Positions 9,734 through 17,371 are shown, numbered from the stretch's first letter. The stretch is DNA of 64,000 nucleotides from Desulfovibrio cuneatus DSM 11391 (GCF_000430005.1 NZ_AUCY01000004.1:124001-188000); one strand, 5' to 3'. Made by a program: numbers and translations. Notes: generated from the sequence alone by a model not told the origin.

Positions 9734-9749
9734 TGCCAATTATTGGGCA
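9734..9749. promoter_or_regulatory. Palindromic operator 1 upstream of the YihU-like gene
   Basis: TGCCAATTATTGGGCA is a near-perfect 16-bp palindrome about 110 bp upstream of the -24/-12 promoter at 9857. A related CCCAATATTGG core lies at 9702-9712. The site resembles 5962-5977 upstream of dctP. Confidence 0.6.
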
Positions 9750-9778
9750 CAGATTTTGCCTATTTATCATACAAATAA

Positions 9779-9794
9779 TGCCCAATATTCAGCA
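9779..9794. promoter_or_regulatory. Palindromic operator 2 upstream of the YihU-like gene
   Basis: TGCCCAATATTCAGCA shares its first nine bases with the reverse complement of operator 1 (TGCCCAATAATTGGCA), 45 bp away, which is close to four helical turns. It lies about 63 bp upstream of the -24 element. It is likely bound by the same regulator. Confidence 0.58.
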
Positions 9795-9856
9795 TTATAG
9801 CCTCCCGCGTCTCTCTTTCTTGCAAATAATCATTGTCCTGCAATGGTTGTACGTCA

Positions 9857-9872
9857 TGGAATACATATTGCT
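9857..9872 (+). promoter_or_regulatory. Sigma-54 promoter of the YihU-like/fumarate reductase operon
   Basis: TGGAATACATATTGCT has GG and GC exactly 12 bp apart and a consensus TTGCT at -12; the -24 box is TGGAAT instead of TGGCAC. It lies about 60 bases before the start codon at 9930 and just downstream of the two palindromic operators. Confidence 0.6.
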
Positions 9873-9929
9873 ATCTATTGGGTAACAACGCACGTCGCAT
9901 TTCAACGTGCCAACAGTAAGGAGTACGCC

Positions 9930-10808
9930 ATGCATGTAGGTTTTATCGGGCTTGGAATGATGGGCGGAGGCATGTCCAGCAACCTGTTAAAGGCTGGTCA
10001 TACTGTTTCAGGGTTTGACCTTTCTCCTGCTTCCATGGAACGGCACGCCAAGGCAGGGGGTATTGTGGCGAAGTCTGCCAAGGAAGCGGTTAAAGACGCA
10101 GATGTTATTTTTACCATGCTGCCCAACGGGCCAGACGTGGAACACGTTCTGCTGGGGCCAGACGGCGTGGCAGCCCACATAAAACCGGGCGCTGTAATTG
10201 TGGATAGCAGCACCATTCTTCCCAAAGCAACAGACAGCATTGCCGCCCGCCTGAAGGCCATGGGTGTTGCCATGGTAGACGCTCCTATTGGGCGCACCTC
10301 AGAACACGCCTGGGCAGGCACCCTTATTTTTATGGTGGGTGGTGAAAAGGCTCACTTTGAAAAGGTGCTGCCCCTGCTTGAGGTAATGGGGGAAGTTACC
10401 TACCACTGCGGCCCTGTGGGTACAGGCATACGCACCAAAATCATCAACAACTACATGTCTATTGTGTTGAATGTACTCACAGCGGAAGCGCTGACGCTGT
10501 CTGAAAAATTTGCCCTGGACAGAGACACCCTCATCAAGGTGCTTATGGGCACCCCGGCTGGGCGTTCCCATTTAACAACCTCCTACCCGGCAAAAGTGTT
10601 CAAGAACGACGTAACAGCCACGTTCATGCTTGACCTGGCCGCCAAAGACCTGGGGCTGGCCATACAGGCTGGCGCAGCGGAAGGCGTACCCCTGGCAACA
10701 GGTGCCGCCGCCCAGCAAATATACAACATTGCCCAAAGCCACGGCCACGGCAAGGAAGACTGGACAGCCATGCTGGTGAACATGCGCGAACTGGCAGGTT
10801 TGAAATAA
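9930..10808 (+). CDS. YihU-like beta-hydroxyacid dehydrogenase (sulfolactaldehyde reductase homologue)
   Basis: A 292-residue NAD(P)-dependent dehydrogenase of the 3-hydroxyisobutyrate dehydrogenase superfamily. The Rossmann motif GFIGLGMMGGGM is at 4-15, the catalytic Lys is K170, and NNYMS is at 173-177. Where ordinary members have an SGG loop this protein has GRTS (121-124), as I recall E. coli YihU having; the whole sequence aligns well with YihU (MLPNG, GIRTKIINNYMSI, HLTTS, FMLDLA). YihU interconverts 3-sulfolactaldehyde and dihydroxypropanesulfonate, so that is the best guess; succinic or tartronate semialdehyde are alternatives. Start 9930 is chosen because TAAGGAG precedes it and the frame then opens at the Rossmann strand. 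Confidence 0.8.
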   Translation: MHVGFIGLGMMGGGMSSNLLKAGHTVSGFDLSPASMERHAKAGGIVAKSAKEAVKDADVIFTMLPNGPDVEHVLLGPDGVAAHIKPGAVIVDSSTILPKATDSIAARLKAMGVAMVDAPIGRTSEHAWAGTLIFMVGGEKAHFEKVLPLLEVMGEVTYHCGPVGTGIRTKIINNYMSIVLNVLTAEALTLSEKFALDRDTLIKVLMGTPAGRSHLTTSYPAKVFKNDVTATFMLDLAAKDLGLAIQAGAAEGVPLATGAAAQQIYNIAQSHGHGKEDWTAMLVNMRELAGLK

Positions 10809-10825
10809 CAAGCTGCCCCCCTGCT

Positions 10826-10864
10826 CCGGTTGTTGCTGCCTGCCATGGTGTGCAGGGGCAACAA
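10826..10864. other. Strong hairpin between the YihU-like gene and frdA
   Basis: GGTTGTTGC-TGCCTGC pairs with GTGCAGG-GGCAACAACC around a short loop. No T-run follows. It may attenuate or process the transcript running into the frdA operon. Confidence 0.5.
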
Positions 10865-10968
10865 CCAAAGCAAATGTGACTGCACCCTGGAACATGCGTT
10901 ACGGACTTTCTACGAAAACAAGAATTCAACGGCTTCTCTAACAAACAGCAACGACCAAGGTTGACCAT

Positions 10969-12696
10969 ATGACACCAAAACATACAGTGGACTTACTCAT
11001 ACTTGGCATGGGTGCTGCGGCAGAGCTTGCTGCCATTTACGCCTATGATGCGAACCCAAAACTTAATATTCTTATTGCTACCAAAGCCCTGAAAGGCAAG
11101 GGCGGTTGCAGCCGCATGGTGCAGGGTGGGTTCAATGTGGTGCTTGACTCAAGCGACTCACATGAAAAACATTTTATGGATACCCTGAAAGGTGGCCAGT
11201 ACATAAACGACCAGGACCTGGCCCTGACCCTTGTGGAACAGGCCACCCCCACCGTGAAAGAACTGGAAACCATTAGCGGGTGTTTTTTCGACCGCCGCGA
11301 CGATGGCCACATCCACCAAAAAGCCTTTGCCGGGCAAAGCTTTGACCGCACAGTGCACAAGGGCGACCTGACCGGCATTGAAATTATCAGCCGCACCACA
11401 GAACAGGTGTTCAAGCGGCGCATACCGGTGCTGGAAGAAACCAGGGCAGTGGAACTGCTACTGGACGAAACAGGCACCGTGGTTACCGGGGCTTTGCTGT
11501 TTGAAATGCGTACCGGAAAATTCATCGTGGTAGAAGCGGCAGCCACATTGGTGGCCACTGGCGGTGGCCCCACTCAATACCGCTTCCATGCGCCTGGGCC
11601 GGAAAAATCGGCAGACGGCATTGCCATGCTCTACCGTGCAGGCGCTGTTATGCGCGACATGGAAATGATCCAGTTCCACCCCACCGGGCTCATTATACCC
11701 GGCAGCGTGGTGGCTGGTGCTTTGCTGGAAGAAGGCCTGCGCGGTGCAGGCGCCCACTTGTACAACGGCAAGGGCGAGCGCTACATGAAAACCTACGCAC
11801 CGGAAGTGGCGGAACGCGCCACCCGCGACGTGGTAAGCCGTTCTGCCTACCTGGAAATGATAGCTGGCCGTGCCTGCCCGGAAGGGGGCGTACACATTGA
11901 CGCCGCCCACCTGGGGGCCGACTTTGTACTGAAAAACTTCCCCGGCATGGCTGAACGCTGCGCCCAATTCAACTACGACCTTGCCAATGGCAGGGTGCCT
12001 GTTTCTCCTTCTGCCCACTTTTTCATGGGCGGCGCTGCTATTGATAAAGACTGCTACGCCTCCCTGGGCAAACTGTTTGTGGCAGGGGAAGACGCTGGCG
12101 GCGTGCACGGGGCCAACAGGCTTGGGGGCAACGGCATTTGTGAATCGTGCGTGTACGGAAGGCAGGCAGGCATTTCCATTGCCAAGTTCCTTGCCTCCAA
12201 AGAAAACCGCACCATCGTCAAAACAGCACCCAAAATGGCGGAACGCATGGCAGAACGCCTTGCTGCCCCCCTCACTGCCACAAGCGGCACATCCCCCCTG
12301 GAAAACCGCCGCGACATTCAGGAAACAAACTGGCTGCAAGTGGGTGTGGTGCGTAACCAGAAAGACCTGCAAAGCGCCCTGGATTCCTTTACTGGCATGA
12401 GTGAAAACGTTGCCAAGGCCAAGGTTTCCGGGTCACAAGCCTATAATATGATTTATAATGTGCACCTAGATACCCTGAACATGATTGATGTGTCCATTAT
12501 GGCAGCCACTTCCGCCCTGCAACGCGACGAAACCCGCGGGGCACACACCCGTAGTGATTTCCCGCAGCAACGCGACGATTACGGCCTGTTCAATACCTTT
12601 TTATGGCGCGGTGAAAGCAACCTGCCTGTTTTTGAAAAGCGAGAGGTGATTTTTAAGCACAAATCTCTGGAAACTTGCCAACAGTTCAAGAAGTAG
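10969..12696 (+). CDS. frdA: Fumarate reductase/succinate dehydrogenase flavoprotein subunit
   Basis: A 575-residue FAD flavoprotein that interconverts fumarate and succinate on the cytoplasmic face. The dinucleotide motif LGMGAAAELAA (12-22) is near the N-terminus. Catalytic signatures are FHPTG, EEGLRGAGAHLYN, SAHFFMGG and HGANRLGGN, so substrate residues are intact. The His that links FAD covalently in FrdA/SdhA (SHTxxxQGG) is replaced: here the loop reads GGCSRMVQGG, with Cys47 at the His position. FAD may therefore be non-covalent or Cys-linked; as recalled for E. coli FrdA, losing the His favours fumarate reduction. It heads a run of six genes with the anchor, SdhB-Rieske, cytochrome b/c and fumarase. 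Confidence 0.9.
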   Translation: MTPKHTVDLLILGMGAAAELAAIYAYDANPKLNILIATKALKGKGGCSRMVQGGFNVVLDSSDSHEKHFMDTLKGGQYINDQDLALTLVEQATPTVKELETISGCFFDRRDDGHIHQKAFAGQSFDRTVHKGDLTGIEIISRTTEQVFKRRIPVLEETRAVELLLDETGTVVTGALLFEMRTGKFIVVEAAATLVATGGGPTQYRFHAPGPEKSADGIAMLYRAGAVMRDMEMIQFHPTGLIIPGSVVAGALLEEGLRGAGAHLYNGKGERYMKTYAPEVAERATRDVVSRSAYLEMIAGRACPEGGVHIDAAHLGADFVLKNFPGMAERCAQFNYDLANGRVPVSPSAHFFMGGAAIDKDCYASLGKLFVAGEDAGGVHGANRLGGNGICESCVYGRQAGISIAKFLASKENRTIVKTAPKMAERMAERLAAPLTATSGTSPLENRRDIQETNWLQVGVVRNQKDLQSALDSFTGMSENVAKAKVSGSQAYNMIYNVHLDTLNMIDVSIMAATSALQRDETRGAHTRSDFPQQRDDYGLFNTFLWRGESNLPVFEKREVIFKHKSLETCQQFKK

Positions 12697-12737
12697 CCTG
12701 GCCCTTCAACCTTAACAGTATGCATGGAGAATTTGCG

Positions 12738-13076
12738 ATGAAAACACCCGAGATGGAAAGCAGAGAACCACTTCAGTGGGGTGAAATTGACCCATACCGC
12801 CGGGGGCGGGCTCATGTTGGCATGTGGGCCTGGCTGTTGCAGCGCATTAGCGCCGTGTTCATTTTGCTCTTTCTTGGCCTGCACCTGGCTTACACCTATA
12901 AGCCGTTCTTGCAGTTCATGCTCTTTCTTACCCTTATCTTCCACGCAGCTCTTGGCATTCGTGTCATCCTGCTGGACTGCAACCTGGTAAACATCAAGTA
13001 CCAGCGCTACCTCATTCCTTGGGTACTGGGCATTGGGCTGGCTATTATGGCTGTGGTCTGGTTCATCATTTACTAG
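12738..13076 (+). CDS. Short SdhC/SdhD-like membrane anchor
   Basis: A 112-residue protein with three hydrophobic helices (about 33-52, 57-78, 91-110). It carries the anchor motif LQRISAV (R36, S38) near the first helix, and FHAALGIRVILLD (62-80 region) with His69, the usual haem b ligand in SdhC/SdhD; His49 is a second candidate. Family anchors are a pair of three-helix proteins or one five-helix FrdC; only one three-helix anchor is found here. It might dimerise, or the cytochrome b encoded downstream may supply the missing half. Start ATG at 12738 follows GGAGA. Confidence 0.8.
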   Translation: MKTPEMESREPLQWGEIDPYRRGRAHVGMWAWLLQRISAVFILLFLGLHLAYTYKPFLQFMLFLTLIFHAALGIRVILLDCNLVNIKYQRYLIPWVLGIGLAIMAVVWFIIY

Positions 13077-13111
13077 AAAACGCTGAGTTGTTCAGTAACT
13101 CTCTCGTAAAT

Positions 13112-13149
13112 GACACGCCCACCGAGCAGTTTCAAAGTGAAATTGTGCT
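13112..13149 (-). repeat. Partial family B repeat
   Basis: The reverse complement reads AGCACAATTTCACTTTGAAA and continues CTGCTCGGTGGGCGTGTC, matching the left end of the family B elements at 35952, 50125 and 51511. It lies between the anchor gene and the SdhB-Rieske gene, so it is transcribed within the operon and could form RNA structure there. Confidence 0.55.
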
Positions 13150-13167
13150 ACTGAAGGAGCAAGCATC

Positions 13168-14451
13168 ATGCAGTCCAAACAAACCTTGCGAAAGGTTAAA
13201 ATATATCGCTACGACCCGGAAAAAGGTGGGGAAGGGCAGTTCAGCACCTATGATCTGAACATTGAAAACCCTGCCATTACCACCATTCTGGATGTGCTCA
13301 TTCGCATTCAGAAAGAACAGGACCCTTCCATTTCCTTTCGCTATGCATGCCGGGTGAATATGTGTGGCTCGTGCGGCATGGTTATTAACGGCAGGGAAGG
13401 CCTTGCCTGCAAAACCAACGTAAGCCACCTGCCTGCGGGGCAGGACATTACCCTGCGCCCCCTGAACCACTTCCCCGTCATTAAAGACCTGGTTGTGGAC
13501 ATGGGGCCATTCTTCACCAAATATGAAGACGCCCTGCCCTTTTTTGAACCCAAAATGAAGCATGATGAGCCGTATATTATTAAGGCAGACGACCCAAAGC
13601 GGGTGGACATTGGCATGGCCACCGACTGTATTGCCTGCGGCTGCTGCGTTTCAAGCTGTACCATGGTGAATAACCATGAAGGGTATGCTGGCCCCGCAGC
13701 CCTGAACCGGGCCTTTACCCTGCTGGCAGACGAACGCGACGCGCTGTTCGTGCCTCGCCTTACCCGTGCCCTGGAGTCCTGCTACAATTGCCGCACAGAA
13801 TTTAACTGTACGGAAGTATGCCCAAAACAGATCAGCGGCACACGCTCCATCAAGTATATTCAACGCCTGGCAGTAACCCACCTGAAAGAATTGAAGCCAC
13901 TGGAGGCCCACCCGGCAGAAGAACTGCCCCCAAAACCACCCAAGGAAGAACCTGACACCCCCTGCTGCTGTAAGGCCGGGCACGCGGCAGACCCTTCCCG
14001 CCGGAGTTTTTTGAAAACGGCGGCAGGCATGGTGGGTATTGCCAGCTCTGTGGGTATTGCCGGGGTACTGGGTGTTGCGGCGGTTGCCCCCACACTGGCT
14101 TCCAACCCCAAGCAGTGGGTGCCCGCTGGAACGCTGAAAGATTTCCCCGTGGGCGGCATCAGCACCATCATGCTCAGCTATACCCGCACCCAGGGGTTCC
14201 ACAGCGCTGCCGTGAATGCACCCATTCTGGTACGCCGTGATTCGGAAACAGAATTCCTGTGCTTTAGCAGCAGTTGCCCCCACCTTGGGTGTTCTGTTGC
14301 CTGGGACCCCCTTTCAGCCCGTTTTAAGTGCGCCTGCCACGGCGGTGCTTTTGATAAAGATGGCAACGTGCTTGCCGGGCCGCCACCGCGCGGGCTGGAC
14401 CGCCTGCCCTGGAAAATTGAAGACGGTATTATCAAGGTGGAGGTGGTGTAA
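13168..14451 (+). CDS. Fused SdhB/FrdB iron-sulfur subunit and Tat-type Rieske protein
   Basis: Residues 1-245 are an SdhB/FrdB subunit: [2Fe-2S] ligands C61, C66, C69, C81; then C154-x2-C157-x2-C160-x3-C164 and C205-x2-C208-x5-C214-x3-C218-P for the [4Fe-4S]/[3Fe-4S] centres. A Pro-rich linker with a CCC triplet (266-268) follows. Residues 278-312 form a twin-arginine signal anchor (SRRSFLKTAAG plus a hydrophobic stretch). Residues 315-427 are a Rieske domain with C370-x-H372-LG-C375 and C388-x-C390-H391. There is no frameshift and no ATG/GTG start before the RR motif. The SdhB part should stay inside and the Rieske part be exported, tying complex II to the downstream cytochrome b. The last base of the stop overlaps the next ATG (TAATG). 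Confidence 0.92.
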   Translation: MQSKQTLRKVKIYRYDPEKGGEGQFSTYDLNIENPAITTILDVLIRIQKEQDPSISFRYACRVNMCGSCGMVINGREGLACKTNVSHLPAGQDITLRPLNHFPVIKDLVVDMGPFFTKYEDALPFFEPKMKHDEPYIIKADDPKRVDIGMATDCIACGCCVSSCTMVNNHEGYAGPAALNRAFTLLADERDALFVPRLTRALESCYNCRTEFNCTEVCPKQISGTRSIKYIQRLAVTHLKELKPLEAHPAEELPPKPPKEEPDTPCCCKAGHAADPSRRSFLKTAAGMVGIASSVGIAGVLGVAAVAPTLASNPKQWVPAGTLKDFPVGGISTIMLSYTRTQGFHSAAVNAPILVRRDSETEFLCFSSSCPHLGCSVAWDPLSARFKCACHGGAFDKDGNVLAGPPPRGLDRLPWKIEDGIIKVEVV

Positions 14452-15851
14452 TGAGCTTCAAAAAGAATATTGGCTGGGAAACCCATCTCAAGCCATTCCT
14501 CTACAAAAAACTGCCTGAAGGCACAGGTTGGAGCGCCATTCTTGGTACCCTGTGCGCCCTTACCTTTGGCATTCTTGTGCTCACAGGCATGGTGCTGGCG
14601 TTTTACTATGTTCCTTCACCAGACAAAGCCTGGCTTTCCGTGCAGTTCATTTCCAATGAAGTGCCCATGGGCAACATTGTGCGCGGGCTACACCACTGGG
14701 GTGCAGGGGCCATGGTGTTGCTGGTCTTCTGCCACCTTATGGTGACCTACCTGCACGGGGCTTACCTTGCCCCGCGCCAGGGCACATGGCTTACCGGGGC
14801 TTTTTTGTTCCTTATAGTACTGGGCCTTGGTTTTACGGGCTACCTGCTGCCCTGGGACATGAAGGCTTACTGGGCCACAGTGGTAGGTGCCAACATTCCC
14901 AGCCAGTACCCCCTGGTGGGCGGCTATATTTCCCGCTTTATTCTGGGGGGGGAAGGCATGTCGGGCTTTACCCTGACCCGCTTTTACTCCGTGCACACCC
15001 TGGTGTTGCCTGCCTGCCTGCTGCTGTTTGCAGCAATACACATTTACTTTATTCGCCTGCACAACCTTTCCGACCCACGTGAACGCCTTGCCGGGGAAAA
15101 ATTACCCCCCGAAACAGGCATTCCGTATCGCTTTTTCCCCGAGCACATGAGCCGCACCATGCTGGGCTTTGGGGTAGTTGTGGGGGCACTGTTCCTGCTG
15201 GCAGCGTTCATTCCTGCCCCGCTGGAAGAAAAAGCAGGCACCTTTATAGCAGACTACTTGCCCCGGCCTGAATGGTACTATATGTGGCTGTTCCAGTTGT
15301 TGACCTATTTTTCCGGCGCATGGGAAATGGCAGGCAGCCTGCTCCTTCCTGTGGGCGGGGTGGCCTTGCTGCTGCTGGTGCCCTTTATCAGCGAAAGCCG
15401 CATGAAAGGCATGGTCAACAGGCCCATTTCCATGGCCATTGGCACCACTTTTATTCTGTGTGTGGTGTTCCTTACGGTTATGGCTTACTCCGACGCAGCC
15501 CCCTACAATAAAACCGTTGTCATTCCCTCTACCCCGCTCACCAAAGAACAGCAGGCCGGGCTTGCCGTGTTTGTGGAGCGCGAATGCTCTTATTGCCACA
15601 ACATCATGGGCAAGGGTGGGCACCGCACTGGCCCGGACATGAGCAACATGGTGCGCAAAGGCCGCACGGCAGAATACCTTTCCAACTACATTAAAAAGCC
15701 TACCTCCATATTGGCTTCCAGCACCATGCCAGCCTACGAGCTAACGCCGCAGGAACTGGCTGACCTTTCCGCCTTTCTCCTCTCGCTGCATTTTACCAAG
15801 GGCGTTACTCCGGTGGAAGTTTCCACCGCCGATATCCTAAAGAAAAAATAG
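14451..15851 (+). CDS. Cytochrome b (b6 plus subunit IV type) fused to C-terminal cytochrome c
   Basis: A 466-residue membrane protein with about eight helices, the core of a quinol:cytochrome c oxidoreductase. Haem b ligands are H81/H95 (HHWGAGAMVLLVFCH) and H182/H197 with b6-type 14/15 spacing. The Qo-site motif PEWY is at 273-276. After the last helix (about 327-346) is a mono-haem c domain: CSYCH (C379, C382, H383) with TMPAY (Met426) as probable axial ligand. This replaces a separate cytochrome c1. Its gene overlaps the SdhB-Rieske gene by one base, so both are made together. The bc complex would pass quinol electrons to periplasmic c-type cytochromes. Confidence 0.92.
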   Translation: MSFKKNIGWETHLKPFLYKKLPEGTGWSAILGTLCALTFGILVLTGMVLAFYYVPSPDKAWLSVQFISNEVPMGNIVRGLHHWGAGAMVLLVFCHLMVTYLHGAYLAPRQGTWLTGAFLFLIVLGLGFTGYLLPWDMKAYWATVVGANIPSQYPLVGGYISRFILGGEGMSGFTLTRFYSVHTLVLPACLLLFAAIHIYFIRLHNLSDPRERLAGEKLPPETGIPYRFFPEHMSRTMLGFGVVVGALFLLAAFIPAPLEEKAGTFIADYLPRPEWYYMWLFQLLTYFSGAWEMAGSLLLPVGGVALLLLVPFISESRMKGMVNRPISMAIGTTFILCVVFLTVMAYSDAAPYNKTVVIPSTPLTKEQQAGLAVFVERECSYCHNIMGKGGHRTGPDMSNMVRKGRTAEYLSNYIKKPTSILASSTMPAYELTPQELADLSAFLLSLHFTKGVTPVEVSTADILKKK

Positions 15852-15885
15852 TTTATTCAGCAGCCTCATAGGCAAGGAGTGAACG

Positions 15886-16767
15886 ATGAAAGAACTCGAT
15901 TATAGCATTGTGGAAGAAGCAGCCAAGCAGCTGTATATTAAAGCCCTGTGCGAACTGCCACCCGATGTGCGCATTGCCCTGAAAAACGCCTATGCCAAGG
16001 AAACAAACCCGGCGGCCCGCAGTGTGTTTGATGCCATATTCAAAGCCATAGACATTGCAGACACCAAAAAAACGCTGCTGTGCCAAGATACTGGCCTTCC
16101 CATTTACAAGGTAAAAATCGGGTCCAAATACAATTGGAATGGCGCTGCCATCAAAAAATGCCTGTCTGAAGGGGCCCGCCGGGCCACCCAGGAATTTCCC
16201 TTCCGCAGCAGTTCCACCCACACCATTACCCGCATCAACCCCCAAACATCCGTGGGCCCCGGCCTGCCCGTTATTTACTATGACTTTGCAGACGACGTGG
16301 ACACCTTGGATATTCTGATGGTTCCCAAGGGGTCTGGTTCGGAAAACATGAGCAAAATGCAAATGTTTTACCCGCAACACGGCATTAAAGCGGTGAAAAA
16401 GTTTATTCTGGATACGGTCATTGAAAGTGGTGCCAACCCCTGCCCCCCTGGCATTATTGGTGTTGGCCTTGGGGGTACTGCCGACCTGGTTATGAAGCTG
16501 GCCAAAGACGCCATTGTTCGCCCCGTGGGCCAACGCAACCCAGACCCCATGCTTGCGGAAATGGAAATAGAGCTGGAAGAAGCCATTAACGCCACAGGCC
16601 GTGGCCCCATGGGGCTTGGCGGCGACATTTCCTGCCTGGCGGTACATATTGAGGCGGCCTATACGCACATTACGCAAAACCCGGTGGCCGTGAACACCCA
16701 GTGCTGGCCTGCCCGCAGGGCACGCGCCATTATTACCCCCTCGGGCAACGTTACCTACGGGTATTAA
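15886..16767 (+). CDS. Class I fumarate hydratase alpha subunit
   Basis: A 293-residue N-terminal half of the two-subunit [4Fe-4S] fumarase/tartrate dehydratase family. The three cluster cysteines are C66 (LCQDTG), C186 (NPCPPGIIGVGLGG) and C273 (TQCWPARRA). It hydrates fumarate to malate together with the beta subunit encoded 10 bases downstream. Placement after frdA-type genes points to fumarase rather than tartrate dehydratase, though sequence alone cannot exclude the latter. AAGGAG precedes the ATG. Like other class I enzymes it should be oxygen-sensitive. Confidence 0.92.
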   Translation: MKELDYSIVEEAAKQLYIKALCELPPDVRIALKNAYAKETNPAARSVFDAIFKAIDIADTKKTLLCQDTGLPIYKVKIGSKYNWNGAAIKKCLSEGARRATQEFPFRSSSTHTITRINPQTSVGPGLPVIYYDFADDVDTLDILMVPKGSGSENMSKMQMFYPQHGIKAVKKFILDTVIESGANPCPPGIIGVGLGGTADLVMKLAKDAIVRPVGQRNPDPMLAEMEIELEEAINATGRGPMGLGGDISCLAVHIEAAYTHITQNPVAVNTQCWPARRARAIITPSGNVTYGY

Positions 16768-16777
16768 GGAGAACGCC

Positions 16778-17371
16778 ATGAGTAAAACGCACCACCTGAC
16801 GTCGCCTTTTTCCGAAGAGGTCATTCGTAGCCTCAATGCCGGGGATATTGTCTACTTTGACGGCCCCCTGTTTGGCATTCGCGACCTGACCCAGATTCAT
16901 ATATTCGACAAAGGCAACCCACCCCCAGTGGACCTTACGGGTATGCCCTGCATTCACACCGCCCCAAGCTTGCGCCGGGTGGGCGACAAATGGGAAAAAA
17001 TATGTGTGGGCACCACCACCAGCACCCGTATGGACCGATTTACCCCTGGGCTTATCGGCCAATACGGAGTGCGGGCCATTATTGGCAAGGGGGGGCTTTA
17101 CCAGGGCAGCCTGGATGCCATGCAAAAGTACGGGGCAGTATACCTTGCCATTGTGGGCGGGGCTGCCTCCCTTGAAACAGAACAGATTGAAGAAGTGGAA
17201 GCCGTATATTTTGAAGAATTGCACCCGGAAGCGTTGTACCGTTTTCGCGTAAAAAACTTTGGCCCCCTGACCGTGGCTATGGATAGCCACGGGCGCCACC
17301 TTTATGAAGAAGTGGGTGCCAAAATCAAGGAAAAGCTACCAGAAATATACAAAAAACTCGGTGTCATATAG
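16778..17371 (+). CDS. Class I fumarate hydratase beta subunit
   Basis: A 197-residue partner of the preceding subunit, matching the C-terminal half of FumA/FumB. It has the family motif GTTTSTRMD near residue 81 and IGKGGLYQG near 107. It begins with ATG after GGAGA. This ends the operon that runs from the YihU-like gene or from frdA. Malate made here could leave by a transporter or feed pyruvate formation; the direction (fumarate to malate or back) depends on growth mode. Confidence 0.92.
   Translation: MSKTHHLTSPFSEEVIRSLNAGDIVYFDGPLFGIRDLTQIHIFDKGNPPPVDLTGMPCIHTAPSLRRVGDKWEKICVGTTTSTRMDRFTPGLIGQYGVRAIIGKGGLYQGSLDAMQKYGAVYLAIVGGAASLETEQIEEVEAVYFEELHPEALYRFRVKNFGPLTVAMDSHGRHLYEEVGAKIKEKLPEIYKKLGVI

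Noticed and set aside
10892-10910. Sigma-54 promoter directly before frdA
   Set aside because: TGGAACATGCGTTACG has the right spacing but TTAC in place of TTGC at -12; too weak, and co-transcription from 9857 explains the gene.
11458-12372. 304-residue minus-strand frame
   Set aside because: Antisense shadow of frdA with no recognisable domain.
13926-14010. Separate Rieske gene with its own start inside the SdhB-Rieske frame
   Set aside because: No ATG, GTG or TTG with a ribosome site precedes the twin-arginine motif; codons run on without stop, and the first ATG lies after it.
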